A DNA stretch of 64,000 nt from positions 207,108 to 271,107 of the forward strand of contig CAJXMO010000004.1 of the NCBI GenBank assembly GCA_913056495.1. Reading direction: 5' to 3'. A model generated the notes under the pieces. It was not told the origin of the DNA. It saw only the letters and a program-made list of their open reading frames with translations, and searched no databases. The DNA is from an uncultured Alteromonadaceae bacterium (GTDB lineage Bacteria; Pseudomonadota; Gammaproteobacteria; Enterobacterales; Alteromonadaceae). This document shows positions 56,623 through 64,000 of the stretch, piece after piece. Both the position numbers and the translations under genes were made by a program. Numbering within the stretch: position 1 is the stretch's first letter; each line of letters starts with the position of its first letter.

Positions 56623-57225
56623 TTAAGCTTGAACCAATTCTGCAATCTCTTGTTTTGCTGAATCTATACTAGGTTCACGTGTATCACCCATATTAAGTGC
56701 TTCTGCATAAACCACTTCGACTTTTGTTAAGCCAATAAAATTCAAAAAGGTTTTAACAAACTGAATTTGAGTGTCTGCAGCTGTGCCTTTATGCACACCA
56801 CCACGCGTTGTAATTAAATAAACTGGCTTATCTTCAACTAAGCCAACTGCACCTGTCTCAGTATATTTAAAGGTAACACCGGCACGGGCAATATGGTCAA
56901 ACCAAGCTTTAAGCATAGATGGCACATTAAAATTGTACATAGGTAAGGTGATAACTAAAGCATCTGCACTTTTGACTTCGTTAATTAAATTATCTGAATA
57001 ATCGACCTTATCTTGCTGCGCCTGGCTGCGTTCGGCTGCATCTGTCATTAATGCCTGTATCCATTCTCCATCTACATGGGGAACAGCCTGATCAGCAAAA
57101 CGACGCTGAATAACCGTTAATTCAGGATTTTGACCTTTAAGTTGCTCAACTAACTCGTTGGCCAATTGAGTTGATACGCCATGTTCACCAAATACGCTTG
57201 AATCAATTTTTAATACTGTTTTCAT
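56623..57225 (-). CDS. azoR: FMN-dependent NADH-azoreductase
   Basis: The 200-residue flavodoxin-like enzyme has MKTVLKIDSSVFGEHGVSTQLANEL (FMN phosphate loop), TLPMYNFNVPSMLKAWFDHIARAGVTFKYTETG and LITTRGGVH, all AzoR signatures. It reduces quinones and azo compounds. It is the first gene of an azoR-pirin operon with a divergent LysR gene, probably its regulator. Confidence 0.93.
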   Translation of the reverse strand: MKTVLKIDSSVFGEHGVSTQLANELVEQLKGQNPELTVIQRRFADQAVPHVDGEWIQALMTDAAERSQAQQDKVDYSDNLINEVKSADALVITLPMYNFNVPSMLKAWFDHIARAGVTFKYTETGAVGLVEDKPVYLITTRGGVHKGTAADTQIQFVKTFLNFIGLTKVEVVYAEALNMGDTREPSIDSAKQEIAELVQA

Positions 57226-57340
57226 AACCACCTCTGCTGTGTTGTGAATGTGTTTTTTCGTGTTGTTTTAAATAATACAAGGATATTTTCGATTGATTGA
57301 ACTAAAATACTGCTATAAACAATCAACTTTTTAGATATAT

Positions 57341-58225
57341 ATGAAACTTCCAAGAATTACTCTGGAACAATGGGCCGTTTTTAAAACTGTGGTTGATGAA
57401 GGCAGCTTTGCAAAAGCCGCCGAAGAGCTGAATAAAAGTCAGTCCAGTATCAGCTACATCATTCAGAATTTACAACAACAGTTGCCCACCCCAGTGCTGG
57501 AAATAAAAGGCCGAAAGGCTGAATTAACTGACGCCGGCAAAACCCTTTACCGCCATGCGAATAACTTATTAGATAATGCAGCCAACATAGAACAGGCAGC
57601 GGCGCATCTGGCATTAGGTTGGGAAACTGAACTCACGATAGCAATCGATGGCGTCATGCATCTTGAGCCTGTTTTAGATGTTATTCAGGACTTTTCAAAT
57701 CAATACCCACAGACTCGAATTCGAATTCTCGAAACCGTTTTGTCGGCAACTGAAGAAGCTATTTTGGAAAAAAAGGCTGATATCGTATTAAGTCCTAAAA
57801 TTGTGCCGGGCTTTTTAGGTACACCTGTCAGCACTATCACTATGATGGCGGTGGCGCATCCTGCGCATCCAATCTTTTTAATACAGGCCCCAATCAGTGA
57901 AGCAGAGCTAAAACAACAAAGGCAGATTGTGATCAGGGATTCCGGCATAAAAAGGCAGCAAGATGCTGGCTGGCTAGGATCAGAGCAAAGACTGACAGTG
58001 AGTCATCCGGCAACGTCAATTCAAGCCGTTAAAGCTGGGATTGGTTTTGCATTTCTACCGCAAGCTATGATTCAGGCTGATTTAGATAAAGGTTTACTCA
58101 AACCCATTGAGTTAAGCAATCAGGCGATTCGTAAAATGCCTGTCTATTTAATTAACAGTAAGCCAGATACACTCGGACCCGCGGGTCAGGCCCTGAGTAA
58201 ATTATTATTGAGCCGGTTTATTTAA
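57341..58225 (+). CDS. LysR-type transcriptional regulator
   Basis: The 294-residue protein has the helix-turn-helix LEQWAVFKTVVDEGSFAKAAEELNKSQSSISYIIQNLQQQL and a C-terminal effector-binding domain. It is divergent from azoR-pirin across 115 bases, so it likely controls that operon. Its ligand may be a quinone or other electrophile, by context only. Confidence 0.88.
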   Translation: MKLPRITLEQWAVFKTVVDEGSFAKAAEELNKSQSSISYIIQNLQQQLPTPVLEIKGRKAELTDAGKTLYRHANNLLDNAANIEQAAAHLALGWETELTIAIDGVMHLEPVLDVIQDFSNQYPQTRIRILETVLSATEEAILEKKADIVLSPKIVPGFLGTPVSTITMMAVAHPAHPIFLIQAPISEAELKQQRQIVIRDSGIKRQQDAGWLGSEQRLTVSHPATSIQAVKAGIGFAFLPQAMIQADLDKGLLKPIELSNQAIRKMPVYLINSKPDTLGPAGQALSKLLLSRFI

Positions 58226-58287
58226 CTAAGCAATACAGGCGCTTATTTAAAGCCAGATACAAATGACACCTAGTATCTGGCGAGTAG

Positions 58288-59139
58288 TTATTCCGGCTGG
58301 ATTAGCCATTCTACCTGAGCATAGGCATGTTCATCTTGCTTTAATATTGGTAGCAACCAATCTGTGACAGTTCGCATCTGCTGATCAAGCTGATATGGTG
58401 CATTTACAACCAGCATTCCCGACCCATGCATGCCAAAATCTTCTAACTGTTCGCTGACAGCCAACTCTATTTTAAGTAAATTTTTAAACCCTTGCTGGCT
58501 TAGCTGTTTAACCAATGTTTCACTATAATCACGTGAACTGGCCAACACGGGATACCAAATCAGATAAATACCAGTTGCCCATTTTTTATAAGCTGCGCTC
58601 ACCTGCTTAACCACTTGCTGATAATCTTGTTTAACTTCGTACGCAGGATCGATTAATACCAAACCTCGTGCCGGTTTGGGCGGTACACAAGCGCATAAAC
58701 CTTCAAACCCGTCTCTGTGGTGAATGGCTACCCGCTCGTCTTTTCGCATATTCGATTTCAACACATTAATTTCATTATTATGCAACTCCATCAAAATTAA
58801 TTTGTCTATTTCTCTAAGCGTCAGACGAGATAATTCAGGTGAGCCCAAATATTGGTTTAAAGCCCGGCCCGGTTGGATGTTTAATAAAGATAAATACTGT
58901 TTAACAATTTCAGGTGCATCAGCCTGCTGATCAACCAGCTGAAATATACCTTGTTTATACTCTTGTGTTTTATTGGCTTCGTCTGATTTAAGATCGTAAA
59001 TGCCTCGTCCACTGTGTGTATCAAGATAAACAAAAGGCTTATTTTTTTGCTGCAATTTATCAATCACACTTAATTGAACAAGATGTTTGAGTACATCGGC
59101 ATGATTGCCGGCATGAAAACTGTGACGATAACTTAACAT
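58288..59139 (-). CDS. rlmJ: 23S rRNA (adenine-2030-N6)-methyltransferase RlmJ
   Basis: RlmJ methylates A2030 of 23S rRNA. The 283-residue protein starts MLSYRHSFHAGNHADVLKHLVQ and contains DTHSGRGIYDL (SAM motif), RGLVLIDPAYEVKQDY (catalytic DPPY-type loop as DPAY) and IYLIWYPVLASS. It is a stand-alone gene, convergent with the LysR gene. Confidence 0.93.
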   Translation of the reverse strand: MLSYRHSFHAGNHADVLKHLVQLSVIDKLQQKNKPFVYLDTHSGRGIYDLKSDEANKTQEYKQGIFQLVDQQADAPEIVKQYLSLLNIQPGRALNQYLGSPELSRLTLREIDKLILMELHNNEINVLKSNMRKDERVAIHHRDGFEGLCACVPPKPARGLVLIDPAYEVKQDYQQVVKQVSAAYKKWATGIYLIWYPVLASSRDYSETLVKQLSQQGFKNLLKIELAVSEQLEDFGMHGSGMLVVNAPYQLDQQMRTVTDWLLPILKQDEHAYAQVEWLIQPE

Positions 59140-59409
59140 TAATTAACCTTTTTTGATCTTAATAGTGAAAAAAATTTGCGAATCAGTATACCTTGATCAC
59201 ATATTTTTTTATAATACTAGATTGAATAATTTGTAATTGAACCCATATAGAACATAGGTTTGTAATAAAAAACAATCAGATATTGATCTTTTTTCAGCCA
59301 TGTTTCAGAAATAAAAAAATATTATAATATAATTGAACTTTTTTACTTGACCTTACTCAAAAAATAAAACAAATTATTAACAACTTAATATTACTATTTG
59401 GTGTAAATC

Positions 59410-59928
59410 GTGACTCAACAATCTAATAAACTATTAAGCAGTTTGGCACTAATGTTTTTATTGCCATTAAATAGTCAGGCAGATACTGAATCAACAAGCA
59501 GTTCAACAGAGCTGTCAGTTGATGATGAAACCGTTAAGCTGGCTTTAAAAGTCAACCGCAAGTTATTCGAAAATGACTTGGTTGAAACTAAAGACGTACC
59601 CGGAATCGATGTTCTGGATGTCCAGTCTTATCAAGACTATCTGGAATACTATTTCCAAGAGTATTTACCCGTTACTAAAAATGAAGGTGAGCCGGTCAAC
59701 CTATCGATTAAATCGGCTGATTTAGTGGACGGTGAAACGGTTGTATTTAATTTTGAGGCTCCTTTAGAAGATGCAGATATGCTGAGTATTAATAACCGAG
59801 TGCTGTTTGATACAAACGATGAGCAAGTCAATAAAGTGAAAGTAGATAAAAACAGCTACACATTCACCAACGCGGTTGACGAGCCGCTCATTGTCTGGCA
59901 AAAAGGCCATGGAGAATCTCTCGTTTAA
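59410..59928 (+). CDS. Exported hypothetical protein
   Basis: The 172-residue protein has a signal peptide (LLSSLALMFLLPLNSQA, cleavage near residue 24), a Ser/Thr-rich linker, and an acidic soluble domain that I do not recognise. It starts with GTG and has a weak ribosome site. A bidirectional terminator separates it from lysC. About 270 AT-rich bases precede it without a gene. Confidence 0.6.
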   Translation: MTQQSNKLLSSLALMFLLPLNSQADTESTSSSTELSVDDETVKLALKVNRKLFENDLVETKDVPGIDVLDVQSYQDYLEYYFQEYLPVTKNEGEPVNLSIKSADLVDGETVVFNFEAPLEDADMLSINNRVLFDTNDEQVNKVKVDKNSYTFTNAVDEPLIVWQKGHGESLV

Positions 59929-59966
59929 AAAAAGCTGCCAATAGCAATCTATTAAGTTAAGTAAAC

Positions 59967-59994
59967 AAAAAAAGCACCTATAGGTGCTTTTTTT
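59967..59994. terminator. Bidirectional intrinsic terminator before lysC 3' end
   Basis: AAAAAAAGCACC and GGTGCTTTTTTT pair over TATA, giving a T run on both strands, between convergent genes. Confidence 0.9.
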
Positions 59995-60015
59995 GTTTTT
60001 AGAGAAGAGCTGCTG

Positions 60016-61368
60016 CTAAATCGTATCAAACAACTCTTCATGTAAATGCTCAACTACTTTACCTGCATCTTCCGACTTGGTTAAAAAGCAGAAATTGTGT
60101 GGACTCGCCCCTTGGCATATCATGCGTAAATTAAAGTTTTCCAGCGCACTTAATAATTTACCACCCACACCTGAGTTAGCCTGCAAATGATTACCAATGA
60201 CAGCAACCAAAGACAAGTTTTCTTCAACTTTCACTTCACAAAATTCATTCAGCTTATCCAATACCAGTGGACTTAAACCATTCACGGTTGAATTGGTAGG
60301 ACTATCAATTGTAAGTGCTACAGAAATTTCAGAAGTAGTCACCAAATCGACACTAATTTTATGCTCAGTCAAAATTGAAAAGACTTTAGCTAAAAAGCCA
60401 CTGGCTAATAACATACTCGGGCTTTTTAGCGTCACTAAAACCTGATCTTTACGTAATGCTATCGCACGATAGGGTGGTTTTTCGTCAACTTGATTCAATA
60501 TCCAGGTACCACCGGCTTCAGGTTCACGACTACTGCCAACAAATACCCCTATGCCGCGGCGCACAGCCGGTATCAAAGTAGCCGGATGCAGGATCTTAGC
60601 ACCAAATGTGGCCATTTCAGCCGCTTCATCAAAACTGATTTCCGGAATCGGTCGAGCTGCTTGTGTCAATCGAGGATCGGTTGTATAAATACCGGTAACA
60701 TCAGTCCAGATTTGCAATGTTTGCGCATCCAGCGCTTCAGCAATGAGGGCTGCACTATAATCACTGCCACCCCGACCTAAAGTGGTAGTATGACCTTCAT
60801 CATCCGAGCCAATAAAGCCTTGTGTGATAAATACGGTTTTCTCTAATTCAGGCGCAATTAATTTTTCAGCTTGTAAGCGGGTTTGCTCAATATTAGGTTC
60901 AGCTTTGCCATAATGATTATCGGTTTTAAGTACCTGGCGAATATCAAAATTGACTGCATGAGCGCCACGTTGGCGCATCACTTCCGCAAACAATAATGAA
61001 GACATTTGCTCACCATACGACTGAATTTGGTCTTTCAACTGCATTGAATTGACTAGATTCTCTGAATTGGCTACCGTTTTCAGTTCGTTCAATAAATTAT
61101 CCAGAGCTAAACACACCCACTCTGGTCGACCTAATGCATCCACTATCGCATATTCAATTTCACGGATTTCAGCTAACGTTTGCTCACGTTCCTGCATGCT
61201 GATGTCATTGCGAGTTAACGAAACAAGTCGATTAGTCACACCGGACTGAGCAGAAACACAAACCACACCGATTTTAGGCTCTGCTAAAACAATATCAGCA
61301 CAACGAGACATGGCTTCAAAATTGGCGACACTCGTACCACCAAATTTAGCAACGATAAGATTTTTCAT
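60016..61368 (-). CDS. lysC: Lysine-sensitive aspartokinase 3
   Basis: LysC phosphorylates aspartate, the first step of lysine/threonine/methionine synthesis. The 450-residue monofunctional enzyme has KFGGTSVANF, the catalytic GFIGSDDEGHTTTLGRGGSDYSA and two ACT domains at residues 300-450 (MLLASGFLAKVFSILTEHKISVDLVTTSEISV). The length and absence of a dehydrogenase domain match E. coli LysC. A lysine riboswitch precedes it. GGGGAAAAA is the ribosome site. Confidence 0.96.
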   Translation of the reverse strand: MKNLIVAKFGGTSVANFEAMSRCADIVLAEPKIGVVCVSAQSGVTNRLVSLTRNDISMQEREQTLAEIREIEYAIVDALGRPEWVCLALDNLLNELKTVANSENLVNSMQLKDQIQSYGEQMSSLLFAEVMRQRGAHAVNFDIRQVLKTDNHYGKAEPNIEQTRLQAEKLIAPELEKTVFITQGFIGSDDEGHTTTLGRGGSDYSAALIAEALDAQTLQIWTDVTGIYTTDPRLTQAARPIPEISFDEAAEMATFGAKILHPATLIPAVRRGIGVFVGSSREPEAGGTWILNQVDEKPPYRAIALRKDQVLVTLKSPSMLLASGFLAKVFSILTEHKISVDLVTTSEISVALTIDSPTNSTVNGLSPLVLDKLNEFCEVKVEENLSLVAVIGNHLQANSGVGGKLLSALENFNLRMICQGASPHNFCFLTKSEDAGKVVEHLHEELFDTI

Positions 61369-61440
61369 TTTTTCCCCAAGGATAAATTCAATTTATAGGG
61401 AAAGCAGAGGCTTTGAAATGAAGATGAGACTTCACAGCAA

Positions 61441-61612
61441 AGGCCGAAAGCTCTCCACCTAATGGTGACAGTTAGTCGGATTCAACCGGCCTAACCGAAG
61501 TTTAATCTTTTCTAAGAAATCAAACCTCTCGGCGAATATCCCCCTGGCTGATAATCTTCAAGGCTTAGCCCTCTACTATCAGTTACCTGAATACCGCTCC
61601 TCTTCCGGTCTT
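61441..61612 (-). ncRNA. Lysine riboswitch (L-box) in the lysC leader
   Basis: On the minus strand, the leader contains GGAAGAGGAGCGG, then GATAGTAGAGG, GGGGGATATTCGCCGAGAGG, GGTTGAATCC, CTGTCACC and GGTGGAGAGC in the order of the E. coli lysC riboswitch. The Rfam-type lysine aptamer has the same five-stem junction. The aptamer ends 73 bases before the lysC ATG, leaving room for an expression platform that sequesters the ribosome site or terminates transcription. Confidence 0.92.
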
Positions 61613-61851
61613 TGAGATCAGCATATCGCTGATTTAAGACGCGCGCGCATTAAACAGAAAATTGAACTAAAAATCAACCAGAGAATCAAAAAATTGTCGA
61701 ACTTTTTAGCAAAAAAATCAGACGACAAGGTTGAATATAAAGATGCGTGATCAAGTTTGCTGTAATTCTTTTAAGTTTGGTTTACACTCAAATTTAACAT
61801 CACTCACTATCCGACTAAATCAGATTAAAACTCGATTAAAGCCTGAATCCA

Positions 61852-62592
61852 ATGAAAGAGATTAACCAAGAAAATCAATTTAATCATACGCAAACGACTT
61901 CTGACTGGCAGGATTTGCCGGAGTTAGAGTTGTTTGACGATGAACTCTCGTTTGTCAAAAAACATGAAGCAGAATCTTTGATTGAAACTGAAGACCTGGA
62001 CGAACTCGAGCTAAGTACAACCGATATCCGGGATTTGGATGAATTGGGGTTAACCGACCTAGAATCACTCGAAGAATCTAAGTCACAACCGGAACAAGTT
62101 GATCCAGATGCTGAGCCAGCGCATAAACCAGCATTAAAAAATAGTTCAACTGAGCAAATCAATGAGAAACTGCTGGAATCAATTGCACAATTAACCGCTC
62201 AGGTTAATCAGTTGGCTAGCAGAATTGAGCACTTGAAACCGATCGCGGCGCCGGATAATCCTCAAAAACTATTTTCAACCGGCGTATACTACGCTAAACA
62301 TAAAGATTATACACATGCAGCTAAATGGTTTAGACGTGCCGCACTGGCAGGCCATGCAAAAGCTATGTTCTATCTGGGAACTATGTTTATCAAGGCCGAG
62401 GGGTTACCTCAATCAGTGATCCACAGCTATATTTGGATGACACTTGCCAATATATATGGTGCATCTGAAGCTAAAGCTGTACAACAGGATTTGCAAAAGC
62501 ATTTAACCGCCAAAGAGTTAAATCTGGCGCAGCGATTAGCCGCTGATAAATATGAAGAAATCGAAGATAGATTATTAGTGCAACAGCAGTAG
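61852..62592 (+). CDS. SEL1-repeat protein with acidic N-terminus
   Basis: The 246-residue protein has an acidic, low-complexity N-terminal third (residues 10-95, DLPELELFDDELSF and similar), a coiled-coil segment (LLESIAQLTAQVNQLASRIEHL) and then at least two SEL1-like repeats (YYAKHKDYTHAAKWFRRAALAGHAKAMFYLGTMFIKAEG and the following unit). SEL1 repeats mediate protein binding. Partners and function are unknown. There is no signal peptide. Confidence 0.82.
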   Translation: MKEINQENQFNHTQTTSDWQDLPELELFDDELSFVKKHEAESLIETEDLDELELSTTDIRDLDELGLTDLESLEESKSQPEQVDPDAEPAHKPALKNSSTEQINEKLLESIAQLTAQVNQLASRIEHLKPIAAPDNPQKLFSTGVYYAKHKDYTHAAKWFRRAALAGHAKAMFYLGTMFIKAEGLPQSVIHSYIWMTLANIYGASEAKAVQQDLQKHLTAKELNLAQRLAADKYEEIEDRLLVQQQ

Positions 62593-62627
62593 CTTTGACT
62601 TATTTGGTATGCATTGGTTGAGCAAAA

Positions 62628-62757
62628 ATTTGTTGAACGGCAGTAATAATGCCAGGAGGTAGTGAGGGTTAGGCCACTACTACTGCCGAACAACATCTAT
62701 ATAAGTCGTCAACATTCGATTAAGGGAGTCAAACGTCGACTTTTTGACTTATATAGC
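62628..62757 (+). repeat. Two adjacent inverted-repeat structures between the SEL1-like and flagellin genes
   Basis: First: TTGTTGAACGGCAGTAATAAT near 62629 imperfectly pairs with the reverse complement of the stretch near 62673-62696 (ACTACTACTGCCGAACAACA). Second: CTATATAAGTC (62697-62707) pairs perfectly with GACTTATATAG (62746-62756). No T tract fits simple termination. It is an extended RNA/DNA secondary-structure element of unknown role. Confidence 0.5.
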
Positions 62758-62859
62758 GCAAATTACATTGCGAATAAGGTACTGCATAAAGCAGGCCAAT
62801 AATTTTTTAATCTGTTACTGGCCTAAAAAGTTACAAAATGAGTTCAGGCTATGTGTGTA

Positions 62860-63687
62860 TTAACCTAATAATGATAAAGCGGCTTGTGGTCTTTGGTTTG
62901 CCTGGCTCAATACGGTAGTACTCGCCTGCTGTAAAATCTGATTTTTTGTCAAAGACGCTGTTTCTGTCGCAAAATCTGTATCTTTAATACGTGAACGGGC
63001 TGCTGATACATTCTCAACCACGTTACTTAAGTTACGAATCGTTGACTGGAAACGGTTTTGAAGCGCACCCAAGTCTGCCCGAGCTGAGCCTATCGCTGAA
63101 ATCGCTGAATCGATTGAAGTCAACGCCGCTGAAGCCAACTGCTCTGTCGCAACTGATAAATCTGAACCCACTAAACTTGAAGCGCCAAATCCACCTGTAC
63201 GGGATAAATTCACTGAAATAGTCTGACCGCCATTTGCGCCGACTAAAAATTTAGCTGAATAACCACCGGTTAATAGCTCTACACCCGCAAACTGTGTGGT
63301 TGAACCAATACGGCTAATCTCAGTTTTTAACGCACTGACTTCTTTTTGCAGTGCTAAACGGTCTGATGAGCTATTAATACCGTTTTGTGACTGAATCGCT
63401 AACTGACGAATACGTTGCAATGAAGTCGTAATTTCCTGCATTGCCCCTTCAGCCGTTTGCGTTAATGAAATCGCATCGTTTGCGTTTCTGACCGCCTGAT
63501 TTAACCCTTCAATCTGGGTTGTCATTCGGTCGGTAATCTGTAGACCTGCTGCATCGTCTGATGCACGGTTAATTCTGAAACCCGATGATAAACGCTCAAA
63601 GGCTGTGCTTAATGCGCCACCTGAGTTAGTTAACTGACGCTGAGCATTTAATGATGAAACATTGGTATTTACGAACATGCCTGACAT
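62860..63687 (-). CDS. Flagellin
   Basis: The 275-residue protein has conserved D0/D1 ends: VNTNVSSLNAQRQLTNSGGALSTAFERLSSGFRINRASDDAAGLQI and the C-terminal FQSTIRNLSNVVENVSAARSRIKDTDFATETASLTKNQILQQASTTVLSQANQRPQAALSLL. A short central domain (about residues 145-185) is surface exposed. It assembles into the polar filament. GGAGAG precedes the ATG, and a sigma-28 promoter lies upstream. Confidence 0.96.
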   Translation of the reverse strand: MSGMFVNTNVSSLNAQRQLTNSGGALSTAFERLSSGFRINRASDDAAGLQITDRMTTQIEGLNQAVRNANDAISLTQTAEGAMQEITTSLQRIRQLAIQSQNGINSSSDRLALQKEVSALKTEISRIGSTTQFAGVELLTGGYSAKFLVGANGGQTISVNLSRTGGFGASSLVGSDLSVATEQLASAALTSIDSAISAIGSARADLGALQNRFQSTIRNLSNVVENVSAARSRIKDTDFATETASLTKNQILQQASTTVLSQANQRPQAALSLLG

Positions 63688-63792
63688 TTTGACTCTCCTG
63701 AACTTTTGTTTGCTTTAACTTTTTGCTTTTTTGGCCTGATTTAATTTCAGGCTTTGCCTTATTTTTATTATTATCATCCGCTGACAATTAAG

Positions 63793-63819
63793 TTATCGGA
63801 GTGAAATGGCACATCTTTA
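63793..63819 (-). promoter_or_regulatory. Sigma-28 (FliA) promoter of the flagellin gene
   Basis: On the minus strand, TAAA (63816-63819) is followed by exactly 15 bases and TCCGATAA (63793-63800). The consensus is TAAA-N15-GCCGATAA, so only one base differs. It lies about 105 bases upstream of the flagellin ATG. Confidence 0.88.
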
Positions 63820-63923
63820 ATAAAAAAATACAAAAAAAGATGAAAAAAAGGGCAAAAAAATCGCTAAAGTTTTTCTTTTTTCAGTCGAAATGCAATGCCG
63901 TTTTGAGGGAGGATTGAGAACAT

Positions 63924-64000
63924 TTTAGAATTTAGAATTTAGAATTTAGAATTTAGAATTTAGAATTTAGAATTTAGAATTTAGAATTTAGAATTTAGAA
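63924..64000. repeat. Perfect heptanucleotide tandem repeat (TTTAGAA)11
   Basis: Eleven uninterrupted copies of TTTAGAA run from 63924 to the last base of the window, so the true array may be longer. It starts about 105 bases upstream of the flagellin sigma-28 promoter. The rest of 63688-63923 holds only the promoter and A-rich DNA. Confidence 0.95.

Noticed and set aside
61884..62162. Ser-rich minus-strand open frame
   Set aside because: It is the antisense of the acidic N-terminal part of the SEL1-repeat gene; the Ser runs are the mirror of Asp/Glu codons.
63924..64000. CRISPR array at the window end
   Set aside because: The unit is a 7-base simple repeat without spacers.

Overview
The window reads as one contiguous piece of a Gram-negative gammaproteobacterial chromosome. 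It is AT-rich, with Alteromonadales-type gene neighbourhoods: orn divergent from rsgA-psd, dnaQ next to a TIGR03503-family gene, uppP-folK-folB divergent from plsY, yqgE-ruvX, and a lysine riboswitch before lysC. Marine Alteromonadaceae such as Catenovulum or relatives are my best guess. That is an inference from protein style and gene order, not a database match. Almost all of it is core housekeeping sequence. I see no insertion sequence, prophage, CRISPR array, rRNA operon or replication origin.

Layout. 1-646: partial dienelactone hydrolase. 888-5814: a four-gene glucosylglycerate-type cluster (glycerate kinase, HAD phosphatase, GT81-like synthase, GH13 phosphorylase) that appears able both to make and to phosphorolyse a compatible solute. 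6053-10227: CheX-like protein, Spo0M-like protein, tmcA and a small lipoprotein. 10406-14669: glycerophosphodiesterase, EamA transporter, psd and rsgA on the minus strand, then orn on the plus strand. 14853-19684: envelope proteins (OMP-like, S41 protease, TraB/GumN) and pckA. 19756-21106: an overlapping gene pair joining an oxygen-binding di-iron (ODP) metallo-beta-lactamase-fold protein to a soluble MCP-like coiled coil. 21226-21873: tRNA-Asp with a strong promoter, followed by two decayed tandem copies. 21897-31870: TIGR03503, dnaQ, rnhA, methyltransferase, gloB, mltD, yaaA, uppP-folK-folB and plsY, with one gene-poor gap at 28751-29506. 31877-40736: GIY-YIG, YjbR, ABC exporter, HopJ, choice-of-anchor I protein, CspA-type protein, HAD, aldo/keto reductase, OmpA-like lipoprotein and a NIT-like membrane protein. 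41116-48287: metR, yqgE, ruvX, small redox and thioesterase genes, a DUF3149-type mini-protein behind FNR-like boxes, yacL and yheT. 48298-61368: fumC, acnA, patatin, asd, def, pirin/azoR with a divergent LysR gene, rlmJ and lysC with its riboswitch. 61852-64000: SEL1-repeat protein, flagellin with a clear sigma-28 promoter, and a perfect heptanucleotide tandem repeat running off the window end.

The most unusual items are the ODP/MCP-like gene pair (a candidate split soluble oxygen or iron sensor for the chemotaxis machinery), the tRNA-Asp copies carrying an extra hairpin between D-arm and anticodon, the combined synthesis and phosphorolysis cluster for glucosylglycerate, two FNR-like boxes before a 45-residue membrane protein, and the heptamer repeat upstream of the flagellin promoter. 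Functional assignments rest on motifs and remembered family features; no database search was run.
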